In this document: positions 34,985 to 44,176 of the stretch, piece after piece
Position numbering within the stretch: the first letter of the stretch is position 1
Layout of the letters: the number at the start of each line of letters is the position of its first letter
Translations under genes and position numbers: made by a program
The notes under the pieces: generated by a model
Database searches by the model: none
What the model was told of the DNA's origin: nothing
What the model saw: only the letters and a program-made list of their open reading frames with translations
Source: a bacterium
GTDB taxonomy: Bacteria; Patescibacteriota; Saccharimonadia; Saccharimonadales; UBA4665
DNA length: 64,000 bases
NCBI GenBank assembly: GCA_021810025.1
Contig: JAJZJS010000002.1
Location: 86,976 to 150,975 of the forward strand
Direction of reading: 5' to 3'

Positions 34985-36217
34985 TCATTGATCATTCTTG
35001 CCAAAAGCAACTCTCTTTATAATGACATCCTTCATATTGGCCATTAAAGCCATTGTTATTTTGTACTCACCATATTTATCATTAATGGCATCCATGGCCT
35101 GAGCAATCTTAATGGAATTATAGGTGTTGCCAAATAAACTCTGTTGAGCAAGCTGGATAGAATTAAGACCATAGACGCTAACACCTAATTCTCGAACAGG
35201 TTGTCCTAATAAAATTAAATTCAGTAAACTAAAAACAACTTGATAAATATCAGGTGTTGCGTATAACTGATAACCTGGATGACTGTGTTTCATTACAACG
35301 GTTCCATCGATTAATTTTAAGAAAAGCTTAATACCTTGACCTGAATAACCCTTAGCCCTCATTCGTCTACCAACCTTTTCCGATAACTTCATTAGTATTC
35401 GAGCTAGTTGATCTAAATCGGTTGTCTTTTGGGCCAAGGTGTATTGCGCCCCGAAACTCTTCCGATTAAAATTAATAGTGTCAATTTCATAACCCCTTAA
35501 CCTTAGATACCAATAATAACCATTTATACCCCTAAATACTTCTTTTTGAAGTTTGTCGAGACTAGCGTTCAAAAAATCACGTCCTGAATAAATACCGGCT
35601 AAGTTCAGGCGAGCCTGATATCGATAATTAATGCCAGGAAGATCTAATAAAGACAATTTATCAAAAACGCTCTCTAAATTAGTGCCATCAATTCGATCCA
35701 AGCCATCAGGTTTATGAAGCGAAGCGGCTAATTTGGCTTGGAAAGGATTATTCCCGATTCCGACATTAATGGTTATATACTGTCCTATTTTGAATTTAAC
35801 ATCTTCTTTTATGGCCTGTCCAATCTGCTCCAAGCTAAAACCTTTTCTAAGAAGAGCTGATCCTCGAAAATCAATTAAGAATTCATCCACGGAACGAGCC
35901 TCTATTTTATCTGTATAGCTTAAAAGTAATTGCCTAAAACGACGATGAACATCAAAATACTTATCGGGATCTGGCGTTAGAACAATTAGTCCGGGAAAAA
36001 TCTGCCGGGCTTGACTTACATTAAGCCCCAACTTAATACCAAGAGCTTTAGCCTCATACGACGAAGCTATAATCATCCCATGTGGGGTATCATAGGCCGC
36101 TATTGCTACCGGTTTATTCCTAATTAAAGGATTAGCCTGTTGTTCAACGATTGCAAAACAACTATTAAGATCGACGTGCATAAAGGTTGCCCGACTAGCA
36201 TTAATCGGCATTTCCAT
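34985..36217 (-). CDS. Y-family DNA polymerase (DinB/ImuB-like)
   Basis: A 410-residue protein. The palm begins with HVDLNSCFAIVEQQANP (metal Asp, and a Phe-Ala steric-gate region). IIASSYEAKALGIKLG is the finger region and RSVDEFLIDF carries the two catalytic acids. HhH-like LLDLPGINYRYQARLNLAGI follows, with a little-finger domain (about 260-370). It keeps the catalytic residues, so translesion synthesis is expected. No beta-clamp peptide is evident at the C-terminus (VAFGKNDQ). Its start overlaps the 3' end of the small upstream gene by 17 bases, giving an operon. Confidence 0.85.
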   Translation of the reverse strand: MEMPINASRATFMHVDLNSCFAIVEQQANPLIRNKPVAIAAYDTPHGMIIASSYEAKALGIKLGLNVSQARQIFPGLIVLTPDPDKYFDVHRRFRQLLLSYTDKIEARSVDEFLIDFRGSALLRKGFSLEQIGQAIKEDVKFKIGQYITINVGIGNNPFQAKLAASLHKPDGLDRIDGTNLESVFDKLSLLDLPGINYRYQARLNLAGIYSGRDFLNASLDKLQKEVFRGINGYYWYLRLRGYEIDTINFNRKSFGAQYTLAQKTTDLDQLARILMKLSEKVGRRMRAKGYSGQGIKLFLKLIDGTVVMKHSHPGYQLYATPDIYQVVFSLLNLILLGQPVRELGVSVYGLNSIQLAQQSLFGNTYNSIKIAQAMDAINDKYGEYKITMALMANMKDVIIKRVAFGKNDQ

Positions 36218-36467
36218 CGCTAATAACCTCCAGATTCCAATGCAAATTATTAGAATTAAAATTGAGTCTCATCCAGATTGAATTAGTTTTATCAATTAAT
36301 TCAAAGATATGATGAGCCACTTGACCTTCTTTTATCTGATGATGATAGCCGATACTACCAACTTCATATTCAGTATTATTCCAGATAATTAAATGGGGTC
36401 GAGCAACCCTTTTGCGAGCTGAATAATACATAACTACACTAACTTCCTCATCAATAACTTGACGCAT
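36201..36467 (-). CDS. Small protein co-transcribed with the Y-family polymerase
   Basis: An 88-residue protein starting at ATG 36467, chosen because GGAGG (36477-36473) lies 5 bases upstream; a TTG 12 bases further upstream would place that GGAGG inside the gene. It is beta-rich with Trp and His residues (RPHLIIWNNTEYEVGSIGYHH, then WMRLNFNSNNLHWNLEVI). No family is recognised. The 17-base overlap with the polymerase gene suggests a partner or regulator of translesion synthesis. Confidence 0.65.
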   Translation of the reverse strand: MRQVIDEEVSVVMYYSARKRVARPHLIIWNNTEYEVGSIGYHHQIKEGQVAHHIFELIDKTNSIWMRLNFNSNNLHWNLEVISDGNAD

Positions 36468-36472
36468 AACAA

Positions 36473-36477
36473 CCTCC
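36473..36477 (-). promoter_or_regulatory. GGAGG Shine-Dalgarno that sets the small gene's start
   Basis: GGAGG on the minus strand, 5 bases before ATG 36467. It excludes the upstream TTG start. Confidence 0.7.
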
Positions 36478-36533
36478 AATAGACATTAAATTAAAAGGGA
36501 ACTACCGCTTATTAAATTTTAATTCATTATAAA

Positions 36534-36650
36534 GACCATCGAGATGGCCAGAGACGTCAATGACGCCTAAATTGTAATAAGCTTACGAGAAAGAAGAGCC
36601 GGAGGTTCAGCTCCCGTACTGCTTAGTATCTACTATAAACCTTTCTGGTT
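36534..36650 (-). ncRNA. Candidate structured RNA or leader (minus strand)
   Basis: Four short inverted repeats lie in a gap of about 180 bases: 36534-36549 (7-bp arms), 36553-36567 (7-bp arms), 36601-36614 (GGAG/CTCC) and 36638-36650 (AACC/GGTT). In the first two, the single imperfect pair is G-U on the minus strand but A-C on the plus strand, favouring a minus-strand RNA. It lies between the flippase stop and the polymerase operon start, so it could be a terminator, a 5' leader or a small RNA. No known class is recognised. Confidence 0.35.
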
Positions 36651-36663
36651 ATGTTTCAAGACC

Positions 36664-37602
36664 CTATAAATATTGCTTAGACCGAGCAATTATTAAAGCC
36701 GGAACCCCTACAATAAGGGGAGCCCAGAAATTTAGAAGTCTGAAAATTAAAACGGTTGCAATAGTTTCAGGTAAACCTAAGCCATAGGCTAGAAATGCTC
36801 CAACTAAGCCAGCTTCAACACTTCCGAGTCCACCTGGAGCGGGAATTAAGGAACCAAACCAAATAGCGGCGCTATAAATAATCATAACTGCCAGTATATT
36901 GAGGCTAGCAGAAACTGTTCTTAAGCTAAGATAAAGTGCCAAAATATTAAACAAGGCCAACATTAATTGAGACCCAAAACCAGCTAAAACGCGAAGTGGT
37001 TGATCTCGATAAAAAACTAATTGTTGAATAAAGCTTCTCACTAATTTAATAATTCTGGTTCGAATCTTTTTTAGTAAAAATAAAAAAGTAATTAGGATAA
37101 TTAAGCTGAAACTAACGATAACAATCCCATCAAAATCGAGCCTAGCAAACTTCAATCCAAGTCCATGATGAATGACAAGTAAAAAAACTAGCAAAAAAAT
37201 ACTAGCAATTATCCCCATAATATTATTGACACCGACCGTTGCTGCAGCCTGCATTGGTTTCGATCCAGTGCGCCGTAGATACAAGTAGTTAGCGCCAATA
37301 GCACCAATTCCAGCTGGCAAAAGTTTGTTAAGGGTATTAGAAGCAAATTGAACCAATAAAGTTCGACCTAGCTTTAATCTTCTAAAAGACAGGACAAAAT
37401 AGCTTAAGGCTGCCATTAAAAATGAGCCCAAAACAATTAATAGGATAAGTCCATATTGTCGATAGTCAGATAAATGAAGATACTTGAAACTACTCCTAAG
37501 AGACGAAACCTGATTGATGATAAATAGACCAAATAAAGCCACAATAATCAAATAGATAATTCTTTTCCAATGAATCTTGATGTTAGATAGCTTCTGATCC
37601 AT
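36664..37602 (-). CDS. MprF/AglD-type flippase-like membrane protein (UPF0104)
   Basis: A 312-residue protein with seven to eight membrane helices. It has the UPF0104 signatures NKLLPAGIGAIGANYLYLRR (the P-x-G-x-G loop), SLIPAPGGLGSVEAGLVGAF and FRLLNFWAPLIVGVPAL. This corresponds to the N-terminal flippase half of MprF, which moves aminoacyl-phosphatidylglycerol to the outer leaflet. A synthase half is encoded separately at 10937-12640. On the minus strand GATAAT lies 6 bases before the ATG, so a leaderless start is likely. Confidence 0.82.
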   Translation of the reverse strand: MDQKLSNIKIHWKRIIYLIIVALFGLFIINQVSSLRSSFKYLHLSDYRQYGLILLIVLGSFLMAALSYFVLSFRRLKLGRTLLVQFASNTLNKLLPAGIGAIGANYLYLRRTGSKPMQAAATVGVNNIMGIIASIFLLVFLLVIHHGLGLKFARLDFDGIVIVSFSLIILITFLFLLKKIRTRIIKLVRSFIQQLVFYRDQPLRVLAGFGSQLMLALFNILALYLSLRTVSASLNILAVMIIYSAAIWFGSLIPAPGGLGSVEAGLVGAFLAYGLGLPETIATVLIFRLLNFWAPLIVGVPALIIARSKQYL

Positions 37603-37704
37603 GCAATTATTATCTTATCATTTGACTTGAACAGCAAATTAATCAAAGCTTTAAGCTAGTTCTAAGCAAAGCAATCTTAAATCAAGCTAAACGAAGGATT
37701 AAAT

Positions 37705-39081
37705 ATGCAAACCATTTATAGAGGAATCAAAAACGCTTTTCGAAATTATACTCGTCTGATAGCAATTATCGTTATCATTGGGCTAGCTATTGGATTATCG
37801 CTATCGATGGTAGTTGCCCGTCAAGCAGTTAGTTCTAAGATTAATACAATTAATTCTAAAGTTGGAACCACTATTACCATTACTCCGGCAGGGATTGTTG
37901 GGTTTTCAGGAGGCGGCAACCCTTTAACGACGCAGCAAATTAATCCTATTAGCAAAGATAACAACGTCATTAATGTCCAAGAAAATCTTAACGACCGACT
38001 TAAAAGTAATGAGACTAATTTAACTTCAGGTCTAAAGCTCGGTGCTTTAGGTCGTCGATTTGCCGCAATTAGCAATTCTGTCGGAGGTTTTGGATCCTCT
38101 CAATTAAATTTTAGTCCACCAATAACTGTCCAGGGAACTACCAACCCAACGAATTTAAATGGTTCGGTCGGTGGCGGGAACTTTCAGCTCATATCAGGTT
38201 CAGTATTTAGCTCTAACTCTAATGCAAACGTAGCCTTAGTGGGTCAAGCTATTGCTAACCAGAATAATTTAAAAGTAGGTTCAACTTTTAAAGCTTATAA
38301 TACAACTATTACTGTAATTGGAATCTTTAAGTCTGGAAACTCATTTTCAGATAATCAAATAATAATGCCCCTCGAAACTGTTCAGACCTTAAGTTCAGAG
38401 CCCAATGATCTTAGTAAGGTTATTCTAACGATCGATAATATCAATAACCTAACAGCTGTTACCAATCAAATTCAGAAACAATTAGGTAGTTCGGCCACCA
38501 TTACTAATTCCATCCAAACAGCCCAGAATACGATTGCACCTTTACGTAATATTCAAGACATTACACTCTATACAGTTATTGGTACGGTTGTCGCAGGAGC
38601 TGTAATTATCTTCATGATCATGGTTATGATAGTTAGAGAACGTCGTAAAGAAATTGGAATCTTAAAAGCGATTGGTGCAACTAATTTAAAAATTATTTTT
38701 CAGTTTATGGTAGAATCTCTAACCTTAACCTTGATTGGAGCTTTAATTGGAATAATTATCGGTGCTATCGCGGCAACTCCAATCACAAATCTACTGGTAT
38801 CAAATTCTAAGTCTAGTTCTAACTCAAATATTAGCTTTAATAGGGGCGGAGGATTTGGAGGAATTGGAGGGGGTAATGCTAATTTTAGATTTACTCGACC
38901 TGCGCATAGTGGAATTATAGGAGGAGTAAAAAATAGCTATCGCGATATTCATGCTATCGTTGGTTGGTCAATCATCATAGATGGAGTAGGTGCAGCGCTC
39001 GTCATTGCCCTTGCCGGAAGCATTTTAGCCAGCTACAGCATATCGAGAATTAGCCCTTCGGAAGTAATAAGAAATGAATAG
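37705..39081 (+). CDS. MacB/FtsX-type ABC transporter permease
   Basis: A 458-residue protein. One N-terminal helix (about 15-37) precedes a large extracytoplasmic MacB_PCD domain (about 38-280, Asn/Ser/Gly-rich), then three C-terminal helices. MVRERRKEIGILKAIGATNLKI is the FtsX-domain coupling segment, and SYSISRISPSEVIR the typical end. An unusual Ser/Asn/Gly-rich insert lies between the last helices (about 365-405). GAAGGA precedes the ATG. It forms an operon with the ATPase gene 9 bases downstream, probably a mechanotransmission-type exporter. Confidence 0.9.
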   Translation: MQTIYRGIKNAFRNYTRLIAIIVIIGLAIGLSLSMVVARQAVSSKINTINSKVGTTITITPAGIVGFSGGGNPLTTQQINPISKDNNVINVQENLNDRLKSNETNLTSGLKLGALGRRFAAISNSVGGFGSSQLNFSPPITVQGTTNPTNLNGSVGGGNFQLISGSVFSSNSNANVALVGQAIANQNNLKVGSTFKAYNTTITVIGIFKSGNSFSDNQIIMPLETVQTLSSEPNDLSKVILTIDNINNLTAVTNQIQKQLGSSATITNSIQTAQNTIAPLRNIQDITLYTVIGTVVAGAVIIFMIMVMIVRERRKEIGILKAIGATNLKIIFQFMVESLTLTLIGALIGIIIGAIAATPITNLLVSNSKSSSNSNISFNRGGGFGGIGGGNANFRFTRPAHSGIIGGVKNSYRDIHAIVGWSIIIDGVGAALVIALAGSILASYSISRISPSEVIRNE

Positions 39082-39089
39082 AGGATACA

Positions 39090-39758
39090 ATGATTGAAGT
39101 TAAAAAATTATCGAAAGACTTTAAAACTCCATCCGGGACAGTCCATGCACTATCTAATATTAATTTTAAATTAAAAGCTGGACAATTTGCTAGCATCGTT
39201 GGAAAAAGTGGAAGCGGCAAAACAACACTACTCGGTCTATTGGGGGGACTAGATAAAGCTAGCAGCGGTCAAATAATCGTCGACGATCAGGACTTAAGCG
39301 CTATGACCCCCCATCAATTAATATCTTATAGATGCTTAAGGATTGGTTATGTTTTTCAGGGTTATAATCTAATTCCAAACTTAAATGCTCTTCAAAATGT
39401 AATGTTACCCATGGAGTTTGCGAAAGCACAGCTCTCAGCAAGCAAAGCTCGAGCTAAGGAATTATTAAAAGAAGTTGGACTAAATGAATCTGAAATGGAA
39501 CGTAAACCCAGTTTACTCAGCGGAGGACAACAGCAACGAGTTGCTATCGCTCGTGCTCTAGCCAATAAGCCCAAGCTTATCCTAGCTGACGAACCCACCG
39601 GCAATTTAGACTCTCTCAACGGTAAGAAAATTTTTGATTTGCTCCATAATCTGGCTAAGACCAATGATACTACCATAATTGTAGTTACTCATGACCTTGA
39701 GATTGCTGGGAAAACCGATATAAAGTTTAAGATAGAGGACGGCAAATTAAAGCAATGA
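39090..39758 (+). CDS. MacB/LolD-type ABC transporter ATPase
   Basis: A 222-residue ATPase of standard length. Walker A is [10 protein letters not shown] (38-47). The Q-loop is [10 protein letters not shown], the signature [15 protein letters not shown], Walker [14 protein letters not shown], and the H-loop VVTHD. It partners the permease just upstream. Its stop overlaps the next gene's start by 4 bases (ATGA). Confidence 0.95.
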   Translation: MIEVKKLSKDFKTPSGTVHALSNINFKLKAGQFASIVGKSGSGKTTLLGLLGGLDKASSGQIIVDDQDLSAMTPHQLISYRCLRIGYVFQGYNLIPNLNALQNVMLPMEFAKAQLSASKARAKELLKEVGLNESEMERKPSLLSGGQQQRVAIARALANKPKLILADEPTGNLDSLNGKKIFDLLHNLAKTNDTTIIVVTHDLEIAGKTDIKFKIEDGKLKQ

Positions 39759-40234
39759 ATGACGACAATACAACCACTAAACCTGAAACTATTTCAACCA
39801 AGACTCATCATATACCCCAAACTGTTACTATTAAACAATCACATTTAATATATGTGCTATTGACTATAATTCTAATGATTCTAAGCTTTTGGGGTGGAGT
39901 CATCTTCAATAATCATCAAATCAGGAATAGAAACACTAACACTATCGCTAGTTATAGAATTCAGCATCGGATCAAAAAACATCGACTTATCTTTAGAGGA
40001 ACAATTACTAAAGTTAGTGCGAATAGCATAACGGTTTCCAACAACCTTAGTGGTCAAACTAAAACCATTACTATTTTAAGCTCAACTTTAATCCTTAATT
40101 CATCCGGTCAAACCATTCCAGAAAGTAGCTTAAGTCCTAATCAAAATGTACTGGTTCGACTAAACAGTAGTCAAACTTCGGCCGTAAGAATCATTCTTAA
40201 TAACCCAAATACTGGATCCAATACGGCTAACTAA
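39755..40234 (+). CDS. Membrane-anchored DUF5666-like accessory protein of the ABC operon
   Basis: A 159-residue protein. The cytoplasmic N-terminus is Thr/Lys-rich (1-33), a membrane helix spans about 34-52, and an extracytoplasmic beta-barrel-like domain follows (about 75-155). In that domain ITKVSANSITVSN, TITILSSTLILNSSG and LVRLNSSQTSAVRIIL follow the DUF5666/OB-like pattern. ABC permease and ATPase genes with such a third protein resemble tripartite exporters, where it might be an external adaptor. Function is inferred from the operon. Confidence 0.6.
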   Translation: MNDDNTTTKPETISTKTHHIPQTVTIKQSHLIYVLLTIILMILSFWGGVIFNNHQIRNRNTNTIASYRIQHRIKKHRLIFRGTITKVSANSITVSNNLSGQTKTITILSSTLILNSSGQTIPESSLSPNQNVLVRLNSSQTSAVRIILNNPNTGSNTAN

Positions 40235-40432
40235 CAATATTTTGCAGACTATACTTAAATTAAATTAAGCCGAAGCTAAAAGTTAAGAAACGCTTATAGC
40301 CAGTGATCTAATAGCTATTCGTTTATTATGTGCGGCAGTCTAAAATTGAATAATTTGTACCGATTGACTGCATAGAGGCGCATAATATCAAAGCATGATT
40401 AGTAATTTCTAGAACTTAATAGATCCAAGCTT

Positions 40433-40459
40433 CCTCTAGAGGTAATATTTAATATTTAA
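40433..40459 (+). promoter_or_regulatory. Possible operator upstream of the response regulator
   Basis: The perfect palindrome CCTCTAGAGG (40433-40442) is followed by tandem TAATATTT repeats (40443-40458). It ends about 22 bases before the -10 hexamer. OmpR-type regulators often bind direct repeats next to their own promoter. Confidence 0.35.
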
Positions 40460-40480
40460 GCTATTTCTCATTATTTTGCT

Positions 40481-40486
40481 TATAAT
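40481..40486 (+). promoter_or_regulatory. -10 element of the response regulator gene
   Basis: Consensus TATAAT lies 7 bases before ATG 40494, with no Shine-Dalgarno. It overlaps a possible upstream TTG start (40476), which is therefore rejected. Confidence 0.6.
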
Positions 40487-40493
40487 AACTACT

Positions 40494-41174
40494 ATGCGAA
40501 TATTAGTAGTGGAAGATGAACCAAAGATTGCTCAGAGCCTTAAGAGAGGACTTGAGCTTAAGAGCTATGCAGTTGACGCTGTTCATGACGGAGATAGTGG
40601 CCTAGCGTACGCTCGAGACGATGACTATGATTTAATTATTTTAGATCGAATGCTTCCAGGCAGTATTGATGGAACTGAAATCTGTCGTAAACTGAGGGAA
40701 GAGAAGATAAATACTCCTATAATCATGCTAACTGCCAGAGGGACAATTGGCGATAAAGTTGAGGGCCTAAACTTGGGAGCAGATGATTATTTGGTTAAAC
40801 CATTTGCTTTTGATGAATTAATTGCTCGAGTTCAAGCTCTCCTAAGACGTCCTCAGGTTAACCTTGGAACTGCCCTAACGATCGATAACTTAAGCTTAAA
40901 CCCACATACCTACGAAGTTAAACGAGGCCCCAACATCATTAAATTGTCTCATAAAGAATTTGCGCTTCTGGAATATTTAATGCATCATCAAGATCAGATT
41001 ATATCAAAGGATCACTTAGTTAATCATATCTGGGACGAAGATTCAAATATCTTACCCAACACAATTGAGGTCTATATTGGCTATCTTAGGAATAAAATCG
41101 ATCGACCATTTCCTAAATATAAACCGTTAATTCATACATTGCGTGGTTTTGGGTATAAACTAAGTCTGAAATAA
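40494..41174 (+). CDS. OmpR/PhoB-family response regulator
   Basis: A 226-residue protein from ATG 40494. The receiver domain has MRILVVEDEPKIAQSL, the phospho-acceptor Asp in LIILDRMLPG (near residue 51), the switch Thr in IIMLTARG and the Lys in YLVKPFAFDEL. The C-terminal winged-helix DNA-binding domain covers about 130-226 (LSHKEFALLEYLM, NTIEVYIGYLRNKI, LRGFGYKL). It overlaps the kinase gene by one base (TAATG). Adjacent ABC exporter genes suggest an envelope-stress or antimicrobial-response circuit. Confidence 0.93.
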   Translation: MRILVVEDEPKIAQSLKRGLELKSYAVDAVHDGDSGLAYARDDDYDLIILDRMLPGSIDGTEICRKLREEKINTPIIMLTARGTIGDKVEGLNLGADDYLVKPFAFDELIARVQALLRRPQVNLGTALTIDNLSLNPHTYEVKRGPNIIKLSHKEFALLEYLMHHQDQIISKDHLVNHIWDEDSNILPNTIEVYIGYLRNKIDRPFPKYKPLIHTLRGFGYKLSLK

Positions 41175-42178
41175 TGTTTAAGTCAGCAACCTTTAAACTA
41201 ACCGCCTGGTACCTTTTAATCGTTATGTTAATTAGTTTGTTCTTTAGTGTAGCGGTTTATAATGTTGGAACAAACGAAATAGCTAGTACGATCAGAACAC
41301 AATCTGAACGAATTTATTCGGAATTTCCAGTATTTGAAAGCAATCCAATTCTACACCCCAAAAGTGATGTTTCAAATGGCGATCATCTTCTTTTAATTCG
41401 ATTAATATTCTTCAACATCATTGTCTTACTCTTTTCAGGTTTAGCTAGTTATCTATTGGCTATTAAGACATTAGAGCCAATTGAAGAAGCCCACGAACAC
41501 CAAAAACGCTTTACGGCTGATGTTAGTCATGAGCTTCGAACTCCACTAACAGCTCTTAAAATGGAAAGCGAAGTGAGTCTATTAAATCCAACACCAACTA
41601 TTGAGGATCTCAAACAAACGATTGTTAGCAATTTGGAAGAAGTTACAAAATTGGAAGAATTAATTAATAATCTCCTACGTTTAAGCCAACTTGAGTTTGA
41701 TGAAATACGTCAAAACTTTAACTCAATTAACCTCAAAACCATTATCGATGATTCTCTCCAGCAAGTTGATAAAATTGCCCAAAATAAAGGGATAAAGATT
41801 GAAGCAACCAAGATTCAGGAAGTCCTTATTACAGGTGATCAAAAAAGCTTAACCCAGATGGTAGTTATAATCTTAGACAACGCTATTAAATACAGTCCTA
41901 AAGACAGCTTAATTAGCGTCAAGACAAAACAAACCTCTAAATCAACTGAAATCGAGGTAATTGATCAAGGGACAGGAATTTCAAAAGAAGACTTAATTCA
42001 TATTTTCGACCGATTTTATCGAGCCGATCAATCCAGAACTAAGAATGAGCACAAGGAAGGCTTTGGTCTAGGTTTATCAATAGCTAAAATGATTAGCGAT
42101 ATTCATAACATTGAATTAGTTATATCGAGCATCCCCGGCAAAGGAACAACAGTCAGAATAATCTTTAATAAAGATTAG
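41174..42178 (+). CDS. Membrane sensor histidine kinase
   Basis: A 334-residue kinase. Two membrane helices (about 11-29 and 75-97) flank a short extracytoplasmic loop of about 45 residues, too small for a full sensor domain. HisKA is FTADVSHELRTPLTAL, with phospho-His near residue 121. HATPase motifs are VVIILDNAIKYSP, DQGTGIS, FDRFYRAD and GFGLGLSIAK. It pairs with the regulator just upstream and ends 4 bases into the convergent FAD-oxidase gene. Confidence 0.92.
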   Translation: MFKSATFKLTAWYLLIVMLISLFFSVAVYNVGTNEIASTIRTQSERIYSEFPVFESNPILHPKSDVSNGDHLLLIRLIFFNIIVLLFSGLASYLLAIKTLEPIEEAHEHQKRFTADVSHELRTPLTALKMESEVSLLNPTPTIEDLKQTIVSNLEEVTKLEELINNLLRLSQLEFDEIRQNFNSINLKTIIDDSLQQVDKIAQNKGIKIEATKIQEVLITGDQKSLTQMVVIILDNAIKYSPKDSLISVKTKQTSKSTEIEVIDQGTGISKEDLIHIFDRFYRADQSRTKNEHKEGFGLGLSIAKMISDIHNIELVISSIPGKGTTVRIIFNKD

Positions 42179-43839
42179 AATTTTTCTCTAATATGATTAA
42201 AACTAAAGTCCCAAGTAGCGTCTGATTTTTTATGAGGATTAAAAATATTCTTCTCGTCAAAAATATTTTTAACTTCTTTGAATAGATCTAGAATTTCACT
42301 TCCAAATTGTTGCTTAAGCCAAGGTCCCCGAACTAATCCATCGTTATGTTCGGCCGATAGTGATCCATTATAGTGGAGAACTAATTCGTCTACTTCTTTC
42401 ATAGCGGGCAATAATTTCGCACGGTCTTTCTTATCCTCTAGCTTCATAAGAGGAATAATATGAAAATTACCATCACCCATATGGCCAGCTATAGTTGCAA
42501 ACAATTTATATTTCACAATTATCTTACGGAGCTTCGGCAAGAAATCTGTTAAATATTGAGGCTGGACAATTAAATCGTCGATAAAAGGAGCGGTGTGCTT
42601 GTCTTTAACTTTACTTCGTAAAAGATTGAAGCTTTGACGACGCATGACCCAGAACTTCATGCTAGAACCTTCAGTCGGGTCTTCTTCGAAACCATTAATC
42701 TCGTAACGGGCCTTATAACCCTTAAGATCTTTATGAAGATCACGCACCTTTTGACGAACCTCTGCTTCGCTATCGGCATTAAACTCAACCATTAAAATTA
42801 GTTTAGGAATACCTCTCATAAGTTGTAGCCCATCCGGGATCAAAGATATCAATAAAGCCACAAATTTTTTTAATCCTAGTAACTTTAAGAAGCTAGGCAT
42901 AAAACGAATCGATAACCAAAGGGTCTGATCATCAAAAGATTCAAAAGTGGCCGGTTTATAACTTAGTACTTTTGGTATTAATTCACCAAGATCATCAATA
43001 TTTTTCAAAAAAAGAACTAATAGACCAGAATGCTTTTTATGGGGCACTAGGCGATAATTAATTTCACTAATCATACCGAGCGTTCCCTCCGAACCAACAA
43101 ATAATTTTGTTAGATCAAAAATACCAGTTGAACGATCCCATACCTCCCAAAGTGTATATCCCATCGAATTTTTGGAAACGTTCGGTTTGGCGGCCTTAAT
43201 CTTGTCGTAATTATCTTCACATAACTGATAAACCCGTTTATAGATATTACCTTCAAAATCCTTCTGCTTAATCTTCTGGTCTAATTCTTGTTTAGTAAGT
43301 GGCTTGATTAAATATTCTTGACCATCAGCCAAAATCACTTTGAGAGAGTTAACAAAGTCTTTAGTCTTACCAAACTCTAGAGATTTTTCTCCTCCAGAAT
43401 TGTTGGCGGCCATCCCTCCCACCGTAGCCAAATCTCGTGAAGCAGGGAAAGTTGGCATTAATGACCCTTTCTTAAAAGTCTCTACCTCAAAATCCCGATA
43501 ATATACTCCTGGTTGAGTTACGGCATAATCTTTAGTGACCTTAATGATTTTGTTAAAATGCTTTGTAAAATCCAGAATAATAGAGTCATTAATAGCCCCA
43601 CCAGCCATATCTGTTCCTGCGGAACGACCCGTAATTGATAAATCTGGATTATGATCCTTATTTTGTGATACATACCGAACAACTTGACTAATATCACTCA
43701 CGTCAACTGGTTCTATAACAACCTTTGGCTTTATCTCAAATAAAGAGGCATCATGACTATAAAATTCAAGTGTCTCCGAATCATCTTTAAGGGCACCCTT
43801 AAGTTTTAAATTCTTAAGCTCATCGACTAAATTCGACAT
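42175..43839 (-). CDS. FAD-linked oxidase of the GlcD/D-lactate dehydrogenase family
   Basis: A 554-residue protein. The N-terminal PCMH FAD-binding domain has SITGRSAGTDMAGGAI, FPASRDLATVGGMAANNSGG (Gly-rich FAD loop) and VGSEGTLGMISEI. The C-terminal FAD-oxidase domain ends with GHMGDGNFHIIP, SAEHNDGLVRGPWL and a K(N/D)IFDEKNIFNPHK end. The His/Asp/Glu set is that of 2-hydroxyacid dehydrogenases such as D-lactate or glycolate. No FeS subunit is adjacent. AAGGAAA lies before the ATG. It is divergent from an NDH-2 gene, which suggests linked electron input to a quinone or carrier pool. Confidence 0.9.
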   Translation of the reverse strand: MSNLVDELKNLKLKGALKDDSETLEFYSHDASLFEIKPKVVIEPVDVSDISQVVRYVSQNKDHNPDLSITGRSAGTDMAGGAINDSIILDFTKHFNKIIKVTKDYAVTQPGVYYRDFEVETFKKGSLMPTFPASRDLATVGGMAANNSGGEKSLEFGKTKDFVNSLKVILADGQEYLIKPLTKQELDQKIKQKDFEGNIYKRVYQLCEDNYDKIKAAKPNVSKNSMGYTLWEVWDRSTGIFDLTKLFVGSEGTLGMISEINYRLVPHKKHSGLLVLFLKNIDDLGELIPKVLSYKPATFESFDDQTLWLSIRFMPSFLKLLGLKKFVALLISLIPDGLQLMRGIPKLILMVEFNADSEAEVRQKVRDLHKDLKGYKARYEINGFEEDPTEGSSMKFWVMRRQSFNLLRSKVKDKHTAPFIDDLIVQPQYLTDFLPKLRKIIVKYKLFATIAGHMGDGNFHIIPLMKLEDKKDRAKLLPAMKEVDELVLHYNGSLSAEHNDGLVRGPWLKQQFGSEILDLFKEVKNIFDEKNIFNPHKKSDATWDFSFNHIREKF

Positions 43840-44176
43840 TTTTTTCCTTTAATTTTTAATTTATTATTTTAGCTAACCTTAACTTTATAATATATCTTTA
43901 GCTTATATCTTTCAACTCTCAGACTTTTGTCGGTCATTTCGACCCTCTGTTTTTAATAACTACTAGCTAGTGCTTCTTGCTCTCATTTTATTTATCTCTC
44001 AATTAACAGAGAATAGGCAAATGTTAAATTTAATAACATCAATTTTATGGATCAGAAAATCAATCAATCCTTAATAGATATAATGTTTACACATATAGAA
44101 TAAAATATATAAACGGTCATAAAACGCTCAATAATACGTTTTCTTTTTATGCTTATTTTTTGATATGATAGAGAAG
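43840..44176. other. Divergent regulatory gap between the FAD-oxidase and NDH-2 genes
   Basis: An AT-rich stretch of 337 bases without a gene. It holds several TATAAT-like sequences on both strands (for example near 43887 and 44089) and an inverted repeat GGTC-atttc-GACC near 43934-43946. The only confident element is TATGAT at 44164-44169 for NDH-2. Both redox genes read away from it, so shared control is possible. Confidence 0.45.
44164..44169 (+). promoter_or_regulatory. -10 element of the NDH-2 gene
   Basis: TATGAT lies 7 bases before ATG 44177 and contains the upstream ATG at 44165. That upstream ATG is therefore an unlikely start. Confidence 0.5.

Noticed and set aside
36480..36663. 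SRP RNA, 6S RNA or tmRNA in this gap
   Set aside because: The conserved SRP GGAAGGAAGCAG-type loop is absent, as are tmRNA tRNA-like ends. Only a generic structured-RNA possibility remains.
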